Positions 22,247 through 29,725 of a DNA stretch of 32,850 nucleotides are shown piece after piece. The notes below the pieces were generated by a model, which saw nothing but the letters and a program-made list of their open reading frames with translations, was not told the origin of the DNA and ran no database searches. Within the stretch, counting starts at the first letter, position 1, and the number at the start of each line of letters is the position of its first letter. The stretch spans positions 1-32,850 of the forward strand of contig JAEYSE010000015.1 in NCBI GenBank assembly GCA_023435025.1. Direction: 5' to 3'. Source of the stretch: Bacillota bacterium. Its GTDB lineage: Bacteria > Bacillota > Clostridia > Christensenellales > CAG-138. A program made the translations under genes and the position numbers.

Positions 22247-22287
22247 GTTGCCTGTATTCTTACATCCGTTCGACCGGATAAAGCAAC
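22247..22287 (-). other. Nested stem-loop in the BMP operon leader
   Basis: On the minus strand GTTGC (22283-22287) pairs with GCAAC (22247-22251), enclosing ATCCG/CGGAT (22264-22268 and 22275-22279) around a GTCGAA loop. It lies between the promoter and ribosome binding site. It does not match the purine riboswitch core as I know it. Confidence 0.35.
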
Positions 22288-22329
22288 CATGTATGACACA
22301 TAGATATACGCCCAAAATGAATAATTCGT

Positions 22330-22358
22330 ATTATATACCGAACATTTCATTTTGTAAA
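22330..22358 (-). promoter_or_regulatory. Promoter of the BMP transporter operon
   Basis: Minus-strand TTTACA (22353-22358), exactly 17 bases, TATAAT (22330-22335). It is one of the best sigma-A promoters in the window. It sits just after the thrC stop codon and is overlapped by three CGAA-containing boxes. Confidence 0.8.
22334..22346. promoter_or_regulatory. PurBox-like site in the BMP promoter spacer
   Basis: TATACCGAACATT matches the Bacillus PurR box AWWWCCGAACWWT at 12 of 13 positions. It lies between the -35 and -10 of a probable nucleoside transporter, a sensible place for purine repression. Against this, the paired box at the spacing used in Bacillus is not evident. Confidence 0.5.
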
Positions 22359-22376
22359 CAGGAAACAATTCGTGTT

Positions 22377-23618
22377 TTACCGGATTCGTCCGCTTTTCTC
22401 CAGTGCTTCTATGTCCGGCGGGCAGGAAAATGGCTCCCCTGCAGCCTGCATAGCGTTTACTACATCCTTTAAGCCGCTTCCCGTGCAAATAACGGTAACG
22501 GTCTCATCCGACCCAATAATTCCCTCTTCTACCGCACGCTTTACGCCCGCTGTGGCGGTGACACCGGCGGGTTCTCCGAACACGCCTTCGGTGCGGCCTA
22601 AGGTACGCATGGCGGCCAAAATGTCTGCGTCGTCCACAGATACCCAAGCGCCGCCGCTTTCCCGCACGGCTCTTAATGCCTTTTCCGGGTTACGGGGAAC
22701 GCCTACCGCAATGCTATCCGCCAGCGTGTTTTCCGGCGTGGGTTCCAAGGAAGCTCCGCTCTTTGCCGCGTTGACGAACGGGCAGCAGCCGGAGGACTGT
22801 ACGCCCAGGATTTTGGGAATTCGGTCAATGATGCCAAGCTCATATAAATCCTTAAAGCCATTGTACACGCCGCCAACCGTGCAACCATCCCCAACGGAAA
22901 CCGCCACCCAGTCTGTAGGCAGGAACAGCAACTGCTCTGCGATTTCCAGGCTGACCGTCTTTTTACCTTCCGTCATGATGGGGTTAATGCCCGCGTTGCG
23001 GTTGTAGAAGCCCCATTTGTCGATTGCGGCGCGGGAAAGCTCGAACGTATCCCGGTAGTCCCCCTGTACGCTGACGACATTCGCGCCAAATATCAGAAGC
23101 TGCGCAACTTTACCCTTGGGTGCGCGGGAAGGAACGAATATTACGGATTTTAAGCCCATGCGCGCTGCGTTGCCCGCCAAAGAGGAGGCGGCGTTGCCGG
23201 TAGAGGAACAGGCGATGGTTTCATACCCAAGTTCTTTTGCCCGGGCTACCGCCACGGCAGAAGCACGGTCCTTTAATGACGCAGTGGGATTAAGGCCGTC
23301 GTCCTTGATATAGAGCGCTTTTAAACCGAGCTCCTTTTCCAGCCGGTTGGAGCGGTAGAGCGGCGTCCAGCCCACGCGCAAGAAACGCTCCCAGTGGCGT
23401 CCCTCTACGGGCAGCAGCGGCAGGTAGCGCCACATACTGTTCGTGCGGTCCTTTAAGAGCGTTTCGCGGGTCAATTCCTTTTTGATGGCGGTGTAATCGA
23501 ATACGATATCCAATATGCCTGTTTCCCCGCAATGCGGGCAGGTCAACATATCTTCCATATAAGAGAATTCTGTATTGCATAACGTGCAGCGGTATCCTGC
23601 AACATGCATGGGGGCCAC
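22377..23618 (-). CDS. thrC: Threonine synthase with N-terminal zinc ribbon
   Basis: 413 residues from GTG 23618. It converts O-phosphohomoserine to threonine with PLP. A zinc ribbon is visible at residues 11-30 (Cys11, Cys14, Cys27, Cys30), as in many archaeal and Firmicute ThrC. The PLP lysine is Lys116 (TASLKDRAS), the phosphate-binding loop is STGNAASSLAG, and the C-terminal CTGSGLKD is the usual cofactor ring segment. ATG 23609 is an alternative start; GTG 23618 is favoured by AGGA seven bases ahead. Related PLP enzymes of the same fold (cysteate or diaminopropionate enzymes) are possible, but the zinc ribbon and SLKDR motif favour ThrC. No terminator follows before the BMP promoter. Confidence 0.88.
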   Translation of the reverse strand: MAPMHVAGYRCTLCNTEFSYMEDMLTCPHCGETGILDIVFDYTAIKKELTRETLLKDRTNSMWRYLPLLPVEGRHWERFLRVGWTPLYRSNRLEKELGLKALYIKDDGLNPTASLKDRASAVAVARAKELGYETIACSSTGNAASSLAGNAARMGLKSVIFVPSRAPKGKVAQLLIFGANVVSVQGDYRDTFELSRAAIDKWGFYNRNAGINPIMTEGKKTVSLEIAEQLLFLPTDWVAVSVGDGCTVGGVYNGFKDLYELGIIDRIPKILGVQSSGCCPFVNAAKSGASLEPTPENTLADSIAVGVPRNPEKALRAVRESGGAWVSVDDADILAAMRTLGRTEGVFGEPAGVTATAGVKRAVEEGIIGSDETVTVICTGSGLKDVVNAMQAAGEPFSCPPDIEALEKSGRIR

Positions 23619-23737
23619 GCACCTTTCCTGCCGAGCGGCAGCCTTATCGTAAGTAAATCTGATGGGTTATGTTTATCATACACCAAAATCGGAGGATTGT
23701 ATAGGTTTTGAGAGCATATTATATAATTTTTATTTGC

Positions 23738-23757
23738 ACTAAAAAAACTTTTTTAGT
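23738..23757. other. 20-bp A/T palindrome upstream of thrC
   Basis: ACTAAAAAAACTTTTTTAGT is palindromic apart from the centre. It lies just upstream of a minus-strand TATAAT (23718-23723) that has no good -35. It could be an operator, or part of the end of the foldase unit. The 23619-23737 region otherwise shows only AT-rich sequence with several weak -10-like motifs. Confidence 0.35.
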
Positions 23758-23774
23758 TTCCAAAACAGGAAAAT

Positions 23775-23804
23775 GCCGCCCCGCCTTTATAGAAGCGGAG
23801 CGGC
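23775..23804 (-). terminator. Intrinsic terminator of the foldase lipoprotein pair
   Basis: GCCGCCCCGC/GCGGAGCGGC (23775-23784 and 23795-23804) pairs with one wobble around a 10-base loop and is followed on the minus strand by ATTTTCC. It lies 17 bases after the stop at 23822. Confidence 0.75.
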
Positions 23805-23821
23805 GTTAATAATCGGTTTAC

Positions 23822-25213
23822 TCAGACGGCTGCACCTACATCCCGAATAAGATCCGGATAGGTGGTGACGATTGTGGTATCCTTGGCCCATTCTTCCACC
23901 ATGGTGTACCATTCCTCTTCCTGCTTGGCGGCGAGCACGTTTGCTTTGAACTGCTCCTGATAATCCTCAAGCTTACGGTCACCCGCGGGCTCCGTACCCA
24001 CCAGCTGAACGATGTGGTAACCTTCGTCATCGAGGATGATTTCTGAATAGCTGCCCGGCGCGGTAAGCTTCTTCACAGCTTCGCGAATCTGTTCGGAATA
24101 TTCCTCAGACACATCGCTTAGCAGCACGCCCGTCTTGTAGAAAGGATTTTCGACACCCTCGCTCACAGCGAAATCCGGGTCCTGTGTGTATTCCTTCATG
24201 ACGTCGTCAAAGCTTACGCCGCTCTGGAGTTTTGCATACGCTTCGTCGATCTTGGGCTTGACGGAAGCGAACAGGTTGTTGCGCAGGGTTTCCGCTTCAA
24301 CCTTCTTGGCTGCATGTTCGGTCTTAATGTCGGCGATGCGGGCGGCGTTTGCTACTTCATCCTCAAGCGTCAGCTTGGCAAGCTCATCCGCAAGGTCCTG
24401 CATCTGTGCTTGAATCTCAGTATAATCCGCGCCGAGCGCTTCCTCGGACAGGACCGAGATGTGCTTGATGCGCACGTATCCTTCGGGCACATACAGCGGC
24501 GGCATGCCTCCGCTGCTCTCAAACAGTTCCTGGCTGGCTTTGTAGCCGCTGGGGTCCGCGCCAAGCGCGGCCTGATCGGCGGTAAGCTGCTCGGCAAACG
24601 CGGCCTGCACTTCTTCATCCGTTACGGTGACTTTGGCGTTGAATGCTTCCTGCATGGCGACAATGGATGCGTTGGTGGTTTGTTCTTCCACCAGCCTGGC
24701 CTTTAACTGTTCTTCGGTCAGCTTTTCGCCAAACTGCTGCTCAATCATTTCATTAAAGATTTCGGTCTTAAGCTTTTGGACGTCCAAAGAGGGATCTTCA
24801 GCGACTTCGCTTTCCGCCTGGGATTGGGCGGTCTCCTTGAAATAATCCAAATCCGCCTGTACGCTCTCGTTCACCTCGGCAAGCTGTTCCGCGCTCAAAT
24901 TAGTATAGCCCTGGAGCTTGGCCTGATAGGCGGTCGCTTTGGTGCTGACCACGGCGTTCAGGATGTCATCCTGGAAAAGCGCAAGCGCATCGGGCGTCGA
25001 AGTGGGGTCCTGCCCGTACATCTGGTACATGTAAATATAATAATCGAACAGATCCATGTATTCGCCCTTGGTGACTTCCATATCCCCCACCTTGGCAATC
25101 ACCTGTGCCCTGTTCTTTTCATCATTTACGCTCACCAGGCTGCATCCGAACATGGATGCGGTGAACGCAAGCGCCAATACGGCGGCAATCAGGATTTTTA
25201 CAGTCTTCTTCAT
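23822..25213 (-). CDS. PrsA/SurA-like peptidyl-prolyl isomerase lipoprotein
   Basis: 463 residues. The lipobox ends at Cys24 (ASMFGC), so it acts on the outer face of the membrane. A SurA-like helical chaperone region follows (about 40-215, rich in Gln, Glu and Ala). The C-terminal parvulin domain opens with GYVRIKHISVLSEE (about 230-243), continues with KLQSGVSFDDVMKEYTQDPD and ends with SEIILDDEGYHIVQLVG. Between the first strand and the helix lies a charged, coiled-coil-like insertion of about 70 residues not found in Bacillus PrsA. It probably helps fold exported proteins. ATG 25213 is used; the upstream TTG overlaps the AAGGAG. It lies 44 bases after a related gene. Confidence 0.85.
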   Translation of the reverse strand: MKKTVKILIAAVLALAFTASMFGCSLVSVNDEKNRAQVIAKVGDMEVTKGEYMDLFDYYIYMYQMYGQDPTSTPDALALFQDDILNAVVSTKATAYQAKLQGYTNLSAEQLAEVNESVQADLDYFKETAQSQAESEVAEDPSLDVQKLKTEIFNEMIEQQFGEKLTEEQLKARLVEEQTTNASIVAMQEAFNAKVTVTDEEVQAAFAEQLTADQAALGADPSGYKASQELFESSGGMPPLYVPEGYVRIKHISVLSEEALGADYTEIQAQMQDLADELAKLTLEDEVANAARIADIKTEHAAKKVEAETLRNNLFASVKPKIDEAYAKLQSGVSFDDVMKEYTQDPDFAVSEGVENPFYKTGVLLSDVSEEYSEQIREAVKKLTAPGSYSEIILDDEGYHIVQLVGTEPAGDRKLEDYQEQFKANVLAAKQEEEWYTMVEEWAKDTTIVTTYPDLIRDVGAAV

Positions 25214-25257
25214 GGAAAACAATTCTCCTTCGTTGTTGTGTGCTGTTAACGCTCCGG

Positions 25258-26511
25258 TTACAGCTTTTCCGGGTAAAGGGTAACGATACCCGCTTGCTGG
25301 GCTTTTTCCGCAAACTCTGCCTGCATGGTCACCAAAGTCGCGTTCGAGCGGGTATTGGATTTGAGTTTCGTCTGTATCTGATCGTATACCTCATCAAAGC
25401 TGCGCACGCCGGGCGCGATTTTTTCTTTGAGCTGTATGATGCAGGAGCCATCCTTTAAGTGTACGGGACTGGAAATATCACCGACATTCGCGAGCGCAAG
25501 CGCCGCATCGACGTAGGCAAGCTCCACATGAGTGCTGTCCTTACTGACAAAGTAGCTGATGAGATGGTTATCTTCCGACTTCTGCTCCATGAGCTTGATA
25601 AAGTCAGCTCCACCGAGCGCTTCATCGCGGATAGCGTTCAACTGCGTGTCAAGCTGTGCATACGCGTCGTTCAGCACACGCTCGAAATTTGCCATGGCAC
25701 GATCGAACGTATCCTTTTTGATGCCGGATAACAGCCCACTTTCGTTCTTCTTATAGTCTGCCTGGGCTTTCGATGCGAGATCGGCTGCGGCGTTGATTTC
25801 CGCCCTCTGCTTCTGGGTAAAATCCAACGCGATACGGACGGTTTCCACATACCCTTCGGGCGCTGCGAGTATGGGATCCGGCGTGTTTTCTCCAAACCAC
25901 GTGGGGCTTGAAGCGATGCCTGCCTGCTGGGCCGCTAATTCCTTATCATAGTAATCGCGGATGCTTTCTTCCGTTATGCTGCCCGCGGGCTGCAACTGAT
26001 CATAAAGCAATGTGACAACATACGCATCCCGCATCATATAACGCATGCGTTCGGGCGTAAGAGAGCTGTTCTCCAAAAGGTCGATATACGCCTGCTCGGC
26101 CTGTCTCCTGCCTTTTTCATCCGAGCCGTACTGCTCCAGGAAAGAGGCGATTTTTTCATTATAATATTTGAGATACTGCGCGTCGATTTCGGCTTCCTGC
26201 TCGGCGGTCAGCTCGTAAAGTCCCTGCTTGCGGGCCTCTTCCTTCATGGCGGCTTCGCCCATCAGGAAATTAAGCTGGGTTTCTTTGTATCCTTTATAAT
26301 CGGCTTCGTACTGTGGCTGGGTCAGGTCGATGCCCATCATGGTTTCATAACGGGCAAGCTGCGTTTTTAAGGCAGCCTCAAACTGCCAACGATAAATGGG
26401 CGTTTCCCCCACCATTCCCATAATGTCGTCCGGATTTTTCGCGCAGCCCGCCGCCACAAGCAGCACGCTGATAAGCGCGAGCGTGAACGCGAGCACCCTT
26501 TTCCCCGTCAT
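25258..26511 (-). CDS. SurA/PrsA-like chaperone lipoprotein, parvulin part degenerate
   Basis: 417 residues, with the lipobox ending at Cys23 (LLVAAGC). A SurA_N-like region (GMVGETPIYRWQFEAALKTQ, then helices with TAEQEAEIDAQYLKYYNEKI) is followed by a domain laid out like the parvulin domain of its neighbour: GYVETVRIALDFTQ, a long charged helical insertion, GGADFIKLMEQKSEDNH and ISSPVHLKDGSCIIQLKEKI. The His and Asp/Cys residues of parvulin active sites are not evident (I-A-L-D-F replaces K-H-I-S-V), so isomerase activity is doubtful. ATG 26511 follows AAGGAG by eight bases. It is the first gene of the pair, with a strong promoter. Confidence 0.8.
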   Translation of the reverse strand: MTGKRVLAFTLALISVLLVAAGCAKNPDDIMGMVGETPIYRWQFEAALKTQLARYETMMGIDLTQPQYEADYKGYKETQLNFLMGEAAMKEEARKQGLYELTAEQEAEIDAQYLKYYNEKIASFLEQYGSDEKGRRQAEQAYIDLLENSSLTPERMRYMMRDAYVVTLLYDQLQPAGSITEESIRDYYDKELAAQQAGIASSPTWFGENTPDPILAAPEGYVETVRIALDFTQKQRAEINAAADLASKAQADYKKNESGLLSGIKKDTFDRAMANFERVLNDAYAQLDTQLNAIRDEALGGADFIKLMEQKSEDNHLISYFVSKDSTHVELAYVDAALALANVGDISSPVHLKDGSCIIQLKEKIAPGVRSFDEVYDQIQTKLKSNTRSNATLVTMQAEFAEKAQQAGIVTLYPEKL

Positions 26512-26578
26512 GCGCAATTCTCCTTAAAGCAATTTTCTATCGGGCAGACGGACAAAGCCGCCTATAGTAAGCTATCCC

Positions 26579-26607
26579 ATTATACATATTCCATTGGATT
26601 GTTGCAA
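26579..26607 (-). promoter_or_regulatory. Promoter of the foldase lipoprotein pair
   Basis: Minus-strand TTGCAA (26602-26607), 17 bases, perfect TATAAT (26579-26584), about 70 bases before the start. It diverges from the P-type ATPase promoter. Confidence 0.7.
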
Positions 26608-26673
26608 CGCATAATCCTGTAAACAAAGTGTGGCATCTTCCTTTCTCCGCCCTGGTAAAGGAGCCCTTTGTGA

Positions 26674-26702
26674 TTGTTTCCACACGAGACGCATTGTATA
26701 AT
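26674..26702 (+). promoter_or_regulatory. Promoter of the P-type ATPase-pth-mfd run
   Basis: TTGTTT (26674-26679), 17 bases, perfect TATAAT (26697-26702). The -10 contains the A-T of an in-frame ATG at 26701, so that ATG lies upstream of the transcript and cannot be the ATPase start. Confidence 0.65.
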
Positions 26703-26733
26703 GGAACATATTATTAATGGGAGGTACTCCATT

Positions 26734-29073
26734 TTGCAGCGCTTTACGCCGTGCGCAAAGGAGGGCCTTACTTCTGCGCAGGTACTTCTGCGGCAGGAGG
26801 AAGGCCTTGTAAACGCGCAGCCGCCGCATATCACGAAGACAACCGGCAGGATCATACGCGACAACCTGATGACGTTTTTCAACCTCATCAACGCGATTCT
26901 GTTTCTAGGGCTGTTGCTGGTGGAGTCCTATTCCAACACGCTCTTTATGGGCGTGGTGCTTTCGAACCTGCTGATTGGCGTTATCCAGGAGCTGCGCGCA
27001 AAGCGCGCGGTGGAAAAACTGAGCGTGCTGCACGCGCCGCGCACACTTGTTGTGCGGGACGGCGCGGAGCAGGAAATCAACAGCGAAACGCTTGTGCTCG
27101 ACGATATACTGATTTTATCATTGGGCAACCAGGTGCCCGCCGACGCCGTCATTTGCGAAGGCTTTGTCGAGGTAGACGAATCCATGCTGACGGGCGAATC
27201 CAACGCCATCAAAAAAGGGCCGGGGGACATGCTGCTTTCGGGCAGCTTTGTGCTTTCCGGCTCCTGCCGCGCACAGGCGGAGCGCGTGGGCGGCGAAAGT
27301 TACGCCGCCAAGCTTTCCCAGGAGGCCAAGCGCTACAAGCGGTTCGATTCGGAATTAATGCGCGCACTGCGCCTTATTATTCGCTATGCGGGCGGCATTG
27401 TGCTTCCGCTGGGCGCGTTGATGTTCTGGAGCATTTACCGCGGTCTTTCCCATGGGCTGCAATCGAGCGTGGAGCAAACGGCTGCCTCTATGCTTGGCAT
27501 GATTCCATCGGGGTTGATGCTTTTAACCAGCGTGTCACTTGCCGTTGGCGTCGTGACGCTTGCCCGCAAAAAGACGCTGGTGCAGGAGCTTTATTGCATT
27601 GAAACGCTCTCCCGCGTGAACATGCTCTGCCTGGACAAAACCGGCACGCTGACCACCGGTAACATGCAGGTGGAGCGTGTGATTCCAACCGGAGGGGCAA
27701 ATGACGCGGAGCTTTTTGCCATGCTCTCTGATATCGTGGGCACCATGCCAGCTGGCAACGCGACCGCAAAGGCGCTCGCCGCGAGTTTTCAGGCGCCCCC
27801 CCGTGAGCAACCGCTGGGGTTAACGCCGTTTTCCTCCGCACGCAAATACAGCGCCGCTGCGTTTTCTTACGGCACGCTTTACCTTGGAGCGGCTGGTATG
27901 CTGATGGAACTGCCAGATGACATAAAGGCGCAGGCAGAACGGGAGGCTTCCACAGGCCGCCGCTTGCTGCTGCTGTGCAAATCCGGTTTAACGGACAACG
28001 AACCCAAAGCACCGCACGATGCAGCGCTTAGCCCAATTGCGCTTGTCACGCTGCTGGACGAAATCCGCCCCGAAGCCGCGGACACGCTTCGCTTTTTCAG
28101 GGAGCAGGACGTAACGGTCAAGCTCATTTCCGGCGATGACGCGCGCACGGTTTCCGCAATCGCACTAAGGCTTGATCTCCCCGGCGCGGAACAGTATGTG
28201 GACGCCACCACGCTTAAAGAAGACGAAGCGTTAAAACATGCCGCAAAAACGTATACCGTGTTTGGCCGCGTTTCCCCGCAGCAGAAAAAAGGATTGATAG
28301 AGGCGCTCCGGGAACAGGGGCATACCGTGGCCATGACGGGCGACGGTGTGAACGATGTGCTCGCGCTCAAGGAAGCGGACTGCAGCGTGGCGGTGAACGC
28401 AGGCAGCGATGCGGCGCGGCAGATTTCCCAGCTTGTGCTTTTAGACAACAATTTTGCTTCCCTGCCGCATGTGGTCATGGAAGGGCGGCGCGTTGTCAAC
28501 AATATTACGCGGACGGCATCGCTGTTTTTAGTAAAGACGCTGTTTTCGTTCCTGCTGACGGTGTCGAGCCTGCTCTTTGGCCTCGCGTACCCGTTCCAGC
28601 CGGTGCAGCTTTCGTTAATCGGCGCGGTGACAGTGGGTATCCCTTCGTTCTTCCTGGCACTCGAGCCCAACCGCACGCGCATCAAGGGTAGTTTTTTAAA
28701 GAATGTACTCGCGCGCGCCATACCCGGCGCCATGACGATCTATCTCTTTACGCTCTCGGCAAGCCTGATTGGCCGCAAGGCAGGGCTATCTTATGCCGAC
28801 GTTAACTCGCTCTGCGTATACCTTGCGGGGACCGCCGGGCTGGTTATCCTGCTGCGCGTCTGTATGCCGCTGGTGCTTCGGCGCGCCGCAATGTGGGTTC
28901 TGATGGCGGCTTCCTTCTTTGGCGTAGCCGCGCTGCTTCCTAATATACTGGAACTTTCTGCCCCGCAGCCCGGCATTGGGCTGTGGCTCTATCTTGGGCT
29001 GACACTGTCTTCCTACCCGCTGCTTGCGGGTTTGGAGCGCGTTTGCCGGCATATACTCAAAGCGGAGGATTAG
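26734..29073 (+). CDS. P-type cation-transporting ATPase (CtpE-like)
   Basis: 779 residues from TTG 26734. All catalytic motifs are present: TGES actuator loop (Glu155), phosphorylation motif DKTGTLT at Asp301, and hinge motif TGDGVND (535-541). There are two membrane segments before the actuator, two after it, and about six at the C-terminus. No heavy-metal domain or C-P-C motif exists, so it is not a copper/zinc pump. The layout resembles CtpE and related Ca/Mg-type pumps. The M4 motif is M-I-P-S-G-L (258-261 P-S-G-L) where Ca pumps have P-E-G-L. TTG is chosen because GGGAGG lies nine bases ahead and the upstream ATG is inside the -10 box. It is followed by pth with a three-base gap. Confidence 0.9.
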   Translation: MQRFTPCAKEGLTSAQVLLRQEEGLVNAQPPHITKTTGRIIRDNLMTFFNLINAILFLGLLLVESYSNTLFMGVVLSNLLIGVIQELRAKRAVEKLSVLHAPRTLVVRDGAEQEINSETLVLDDILILSLGNQVPADAVICEGFVEVDESMLTGESNAIKKGPGDMLLSGSFVLSGSCRAQAERVGGESYAAKLSQEAKRYKRFDSELMRALRLIIRYAGGIVLPLGALMFWSIYRGLSHGLQSSVEQTAASMLGMIPSGLMLLTSVSLAVGVVTLARKKTLVQELYCIETLSRVNMLCLDKTGTLTTGNMQVERVIPTGGANDAELFAMLSDIVGTMPAGNATAKALAASFQAPPREQPLGLTPFSSARKYSAAAFSYGTLYLGAAGMLMELPDDIKAQAEREASTGRRLLLLCKSGLTDNEPKAPHDAALSPIALVTLLDEIRPEAADTLRFFREQDVTVKLISGDDARTVSAIALRLDLPGAEQYVDATTLKEDEALKHAAKTYTVFGRVSPQQKKGLIEALREQGHTVAMTGDGVNDVLALKEADCSVAVNAGSDAARQISQLVLLDNNFASLPHVVMEGRRVVNNITRTASLFLVKTLFSFLLTVSSLLFGLAYPFQPVQLSLIGAVTVGIPSFFLALEPNRTRIKGSFLKNVLARAIPGAMTIYLFTLSASLIGRKAGLSYADVNSLCVYLAGTAGLVILLRVCMPLVLRRAAMWVLMAASFFGVAALLPNILELSAPQPGIGLWLYLGLTLSSYPLLAGLERVCRHILKAED

Positions 29074-29076
29074 AGC

Positions 29077-29688
29077 ATGTACCTGATCGTAGGTCTTGGC
29101 AATCCCGGAATCGCCTACCGGAACTCCCGCCACAACGCGGGCTTTCTGGCGCTGGACGCGCTTTCCGTCAATTTCAATATCCCATTCAACAAGCGCGCGC
29201 ACCGCGCCCTGATTGGGGAAGGCTATTATGGAACGGAGAAACTGCTTCTTTGCAAACCCGAAACCTATATGAATTTAAGCGGGGAGGCCGTCCAGTCCGT
29301 ACTTTCCTATTACAAATTGCCGCCGGAACGGCTGATCGTGCTCTATGACGATATCGATCTCTCCGTAGGCGATATCCGCATTCGTGCCTCGGGAAGTGCA
29401 GGCACGCACAACGGCATGCGCTCCATCATCGCCTGTTTGGGCGGTGAGGAAGGCTTCCCGCGCGTGCGCATCGGCATTGGCAGGCAAAGGGACGGACGTG
29501 ATCTTGCCGCGTTTGTATTGGGCAAGCCGCCCAAGGAGGACCAGGAACTGCTGGAGGAAGCGTATGAGAAAGCCGCGGAGGCCGCGTTGCTGATTGTGGA
29601 AGGCAAGCTTCAGGAGGCGCAGGCGAAATTCAACAAAAGGCCCAAGAAGGCAAAAGAGCCGCAGGCAGAGGAATCTCCGGAGCAGTAG
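29077..29688 (+). CDS. pth: Peptidyl-tRNA hydrolase
   Basis: 203 residues, cytoplasmic. It frees tRNA from peptidyl-tRNAs released early from ribosomes. The start MYLIVGLGNPG, catalytic His19 (SRHNAGF), YMNLSG (Asn near 66), the DDIDLSVG acid pair (91-94) and GTHNGMRS (His111-Asn112) are all present. The last 20 or so residues are a Lys/Glu-rich tail (NKRPKKAKEPQAEESPEQ) beyond the usual fold. ATG 29077 follows GGAGG by eight bases, which lies within the ATPase gene's end. The pth-mfd order is common in Firmicutes; its promoter here appears to be that of the ATPase. Confidence 0.97.
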   Translation: MYLIVGLGNPGIAYRNSRHNAGFLALDALSVNFNIPFNKRAHRALIGEGYYGTEKLLLCKPETYMNLSGEAVQSVLSYYKLPPERLIVLYDDIDLSVGDIRIRASGSAGTHNGMRSIIACLGGEEGFPRVRIGIGRQRDGRDLAAFVLGKPPKEDQELLEEAYEKAAEAALLIVEGKLQEAQAKFNKRPKKAKEPQAEESPEQ

Positions 29689-29725
29689 GGCTTAGTTAAC
29701 CCCATATCAATGAACAGGAGTAATC

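Larger units (their letters stand above)
22320..22376. promoter_or_regulatory. Two AATTCGT-type boxes flanking the BMP promoter
   Basis: AATAATTCGTATT (22320-22332, overlapping the -10) and AACAATTCGTGTT (22364-22376, just upstream of the -35) agree at 11 of 13 positions and are 44 bp apart, about four helical turns. Their ATTCGT core reads as ACGAAT on the other strand, a degenerate PurBox core. The first is identical to a site at 14823-14835. Confidence 0.45.

Noticed and set aside
20963..22303. 446-codon plus-strand frame opposite the BMP lipoprotein gene
   Set aside because: It mirrors the lipoprotein gene, ends in a Gly/Cys-rich tail produced by the repeat region read backwards, and has no ribosome binding site.
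27879..28733. 284-codon minus-strand frame inside the P-type ATPase gene
   Set aside because: Ser/Thr-rich composition without motifs, antisense to conserved catalytic domains.
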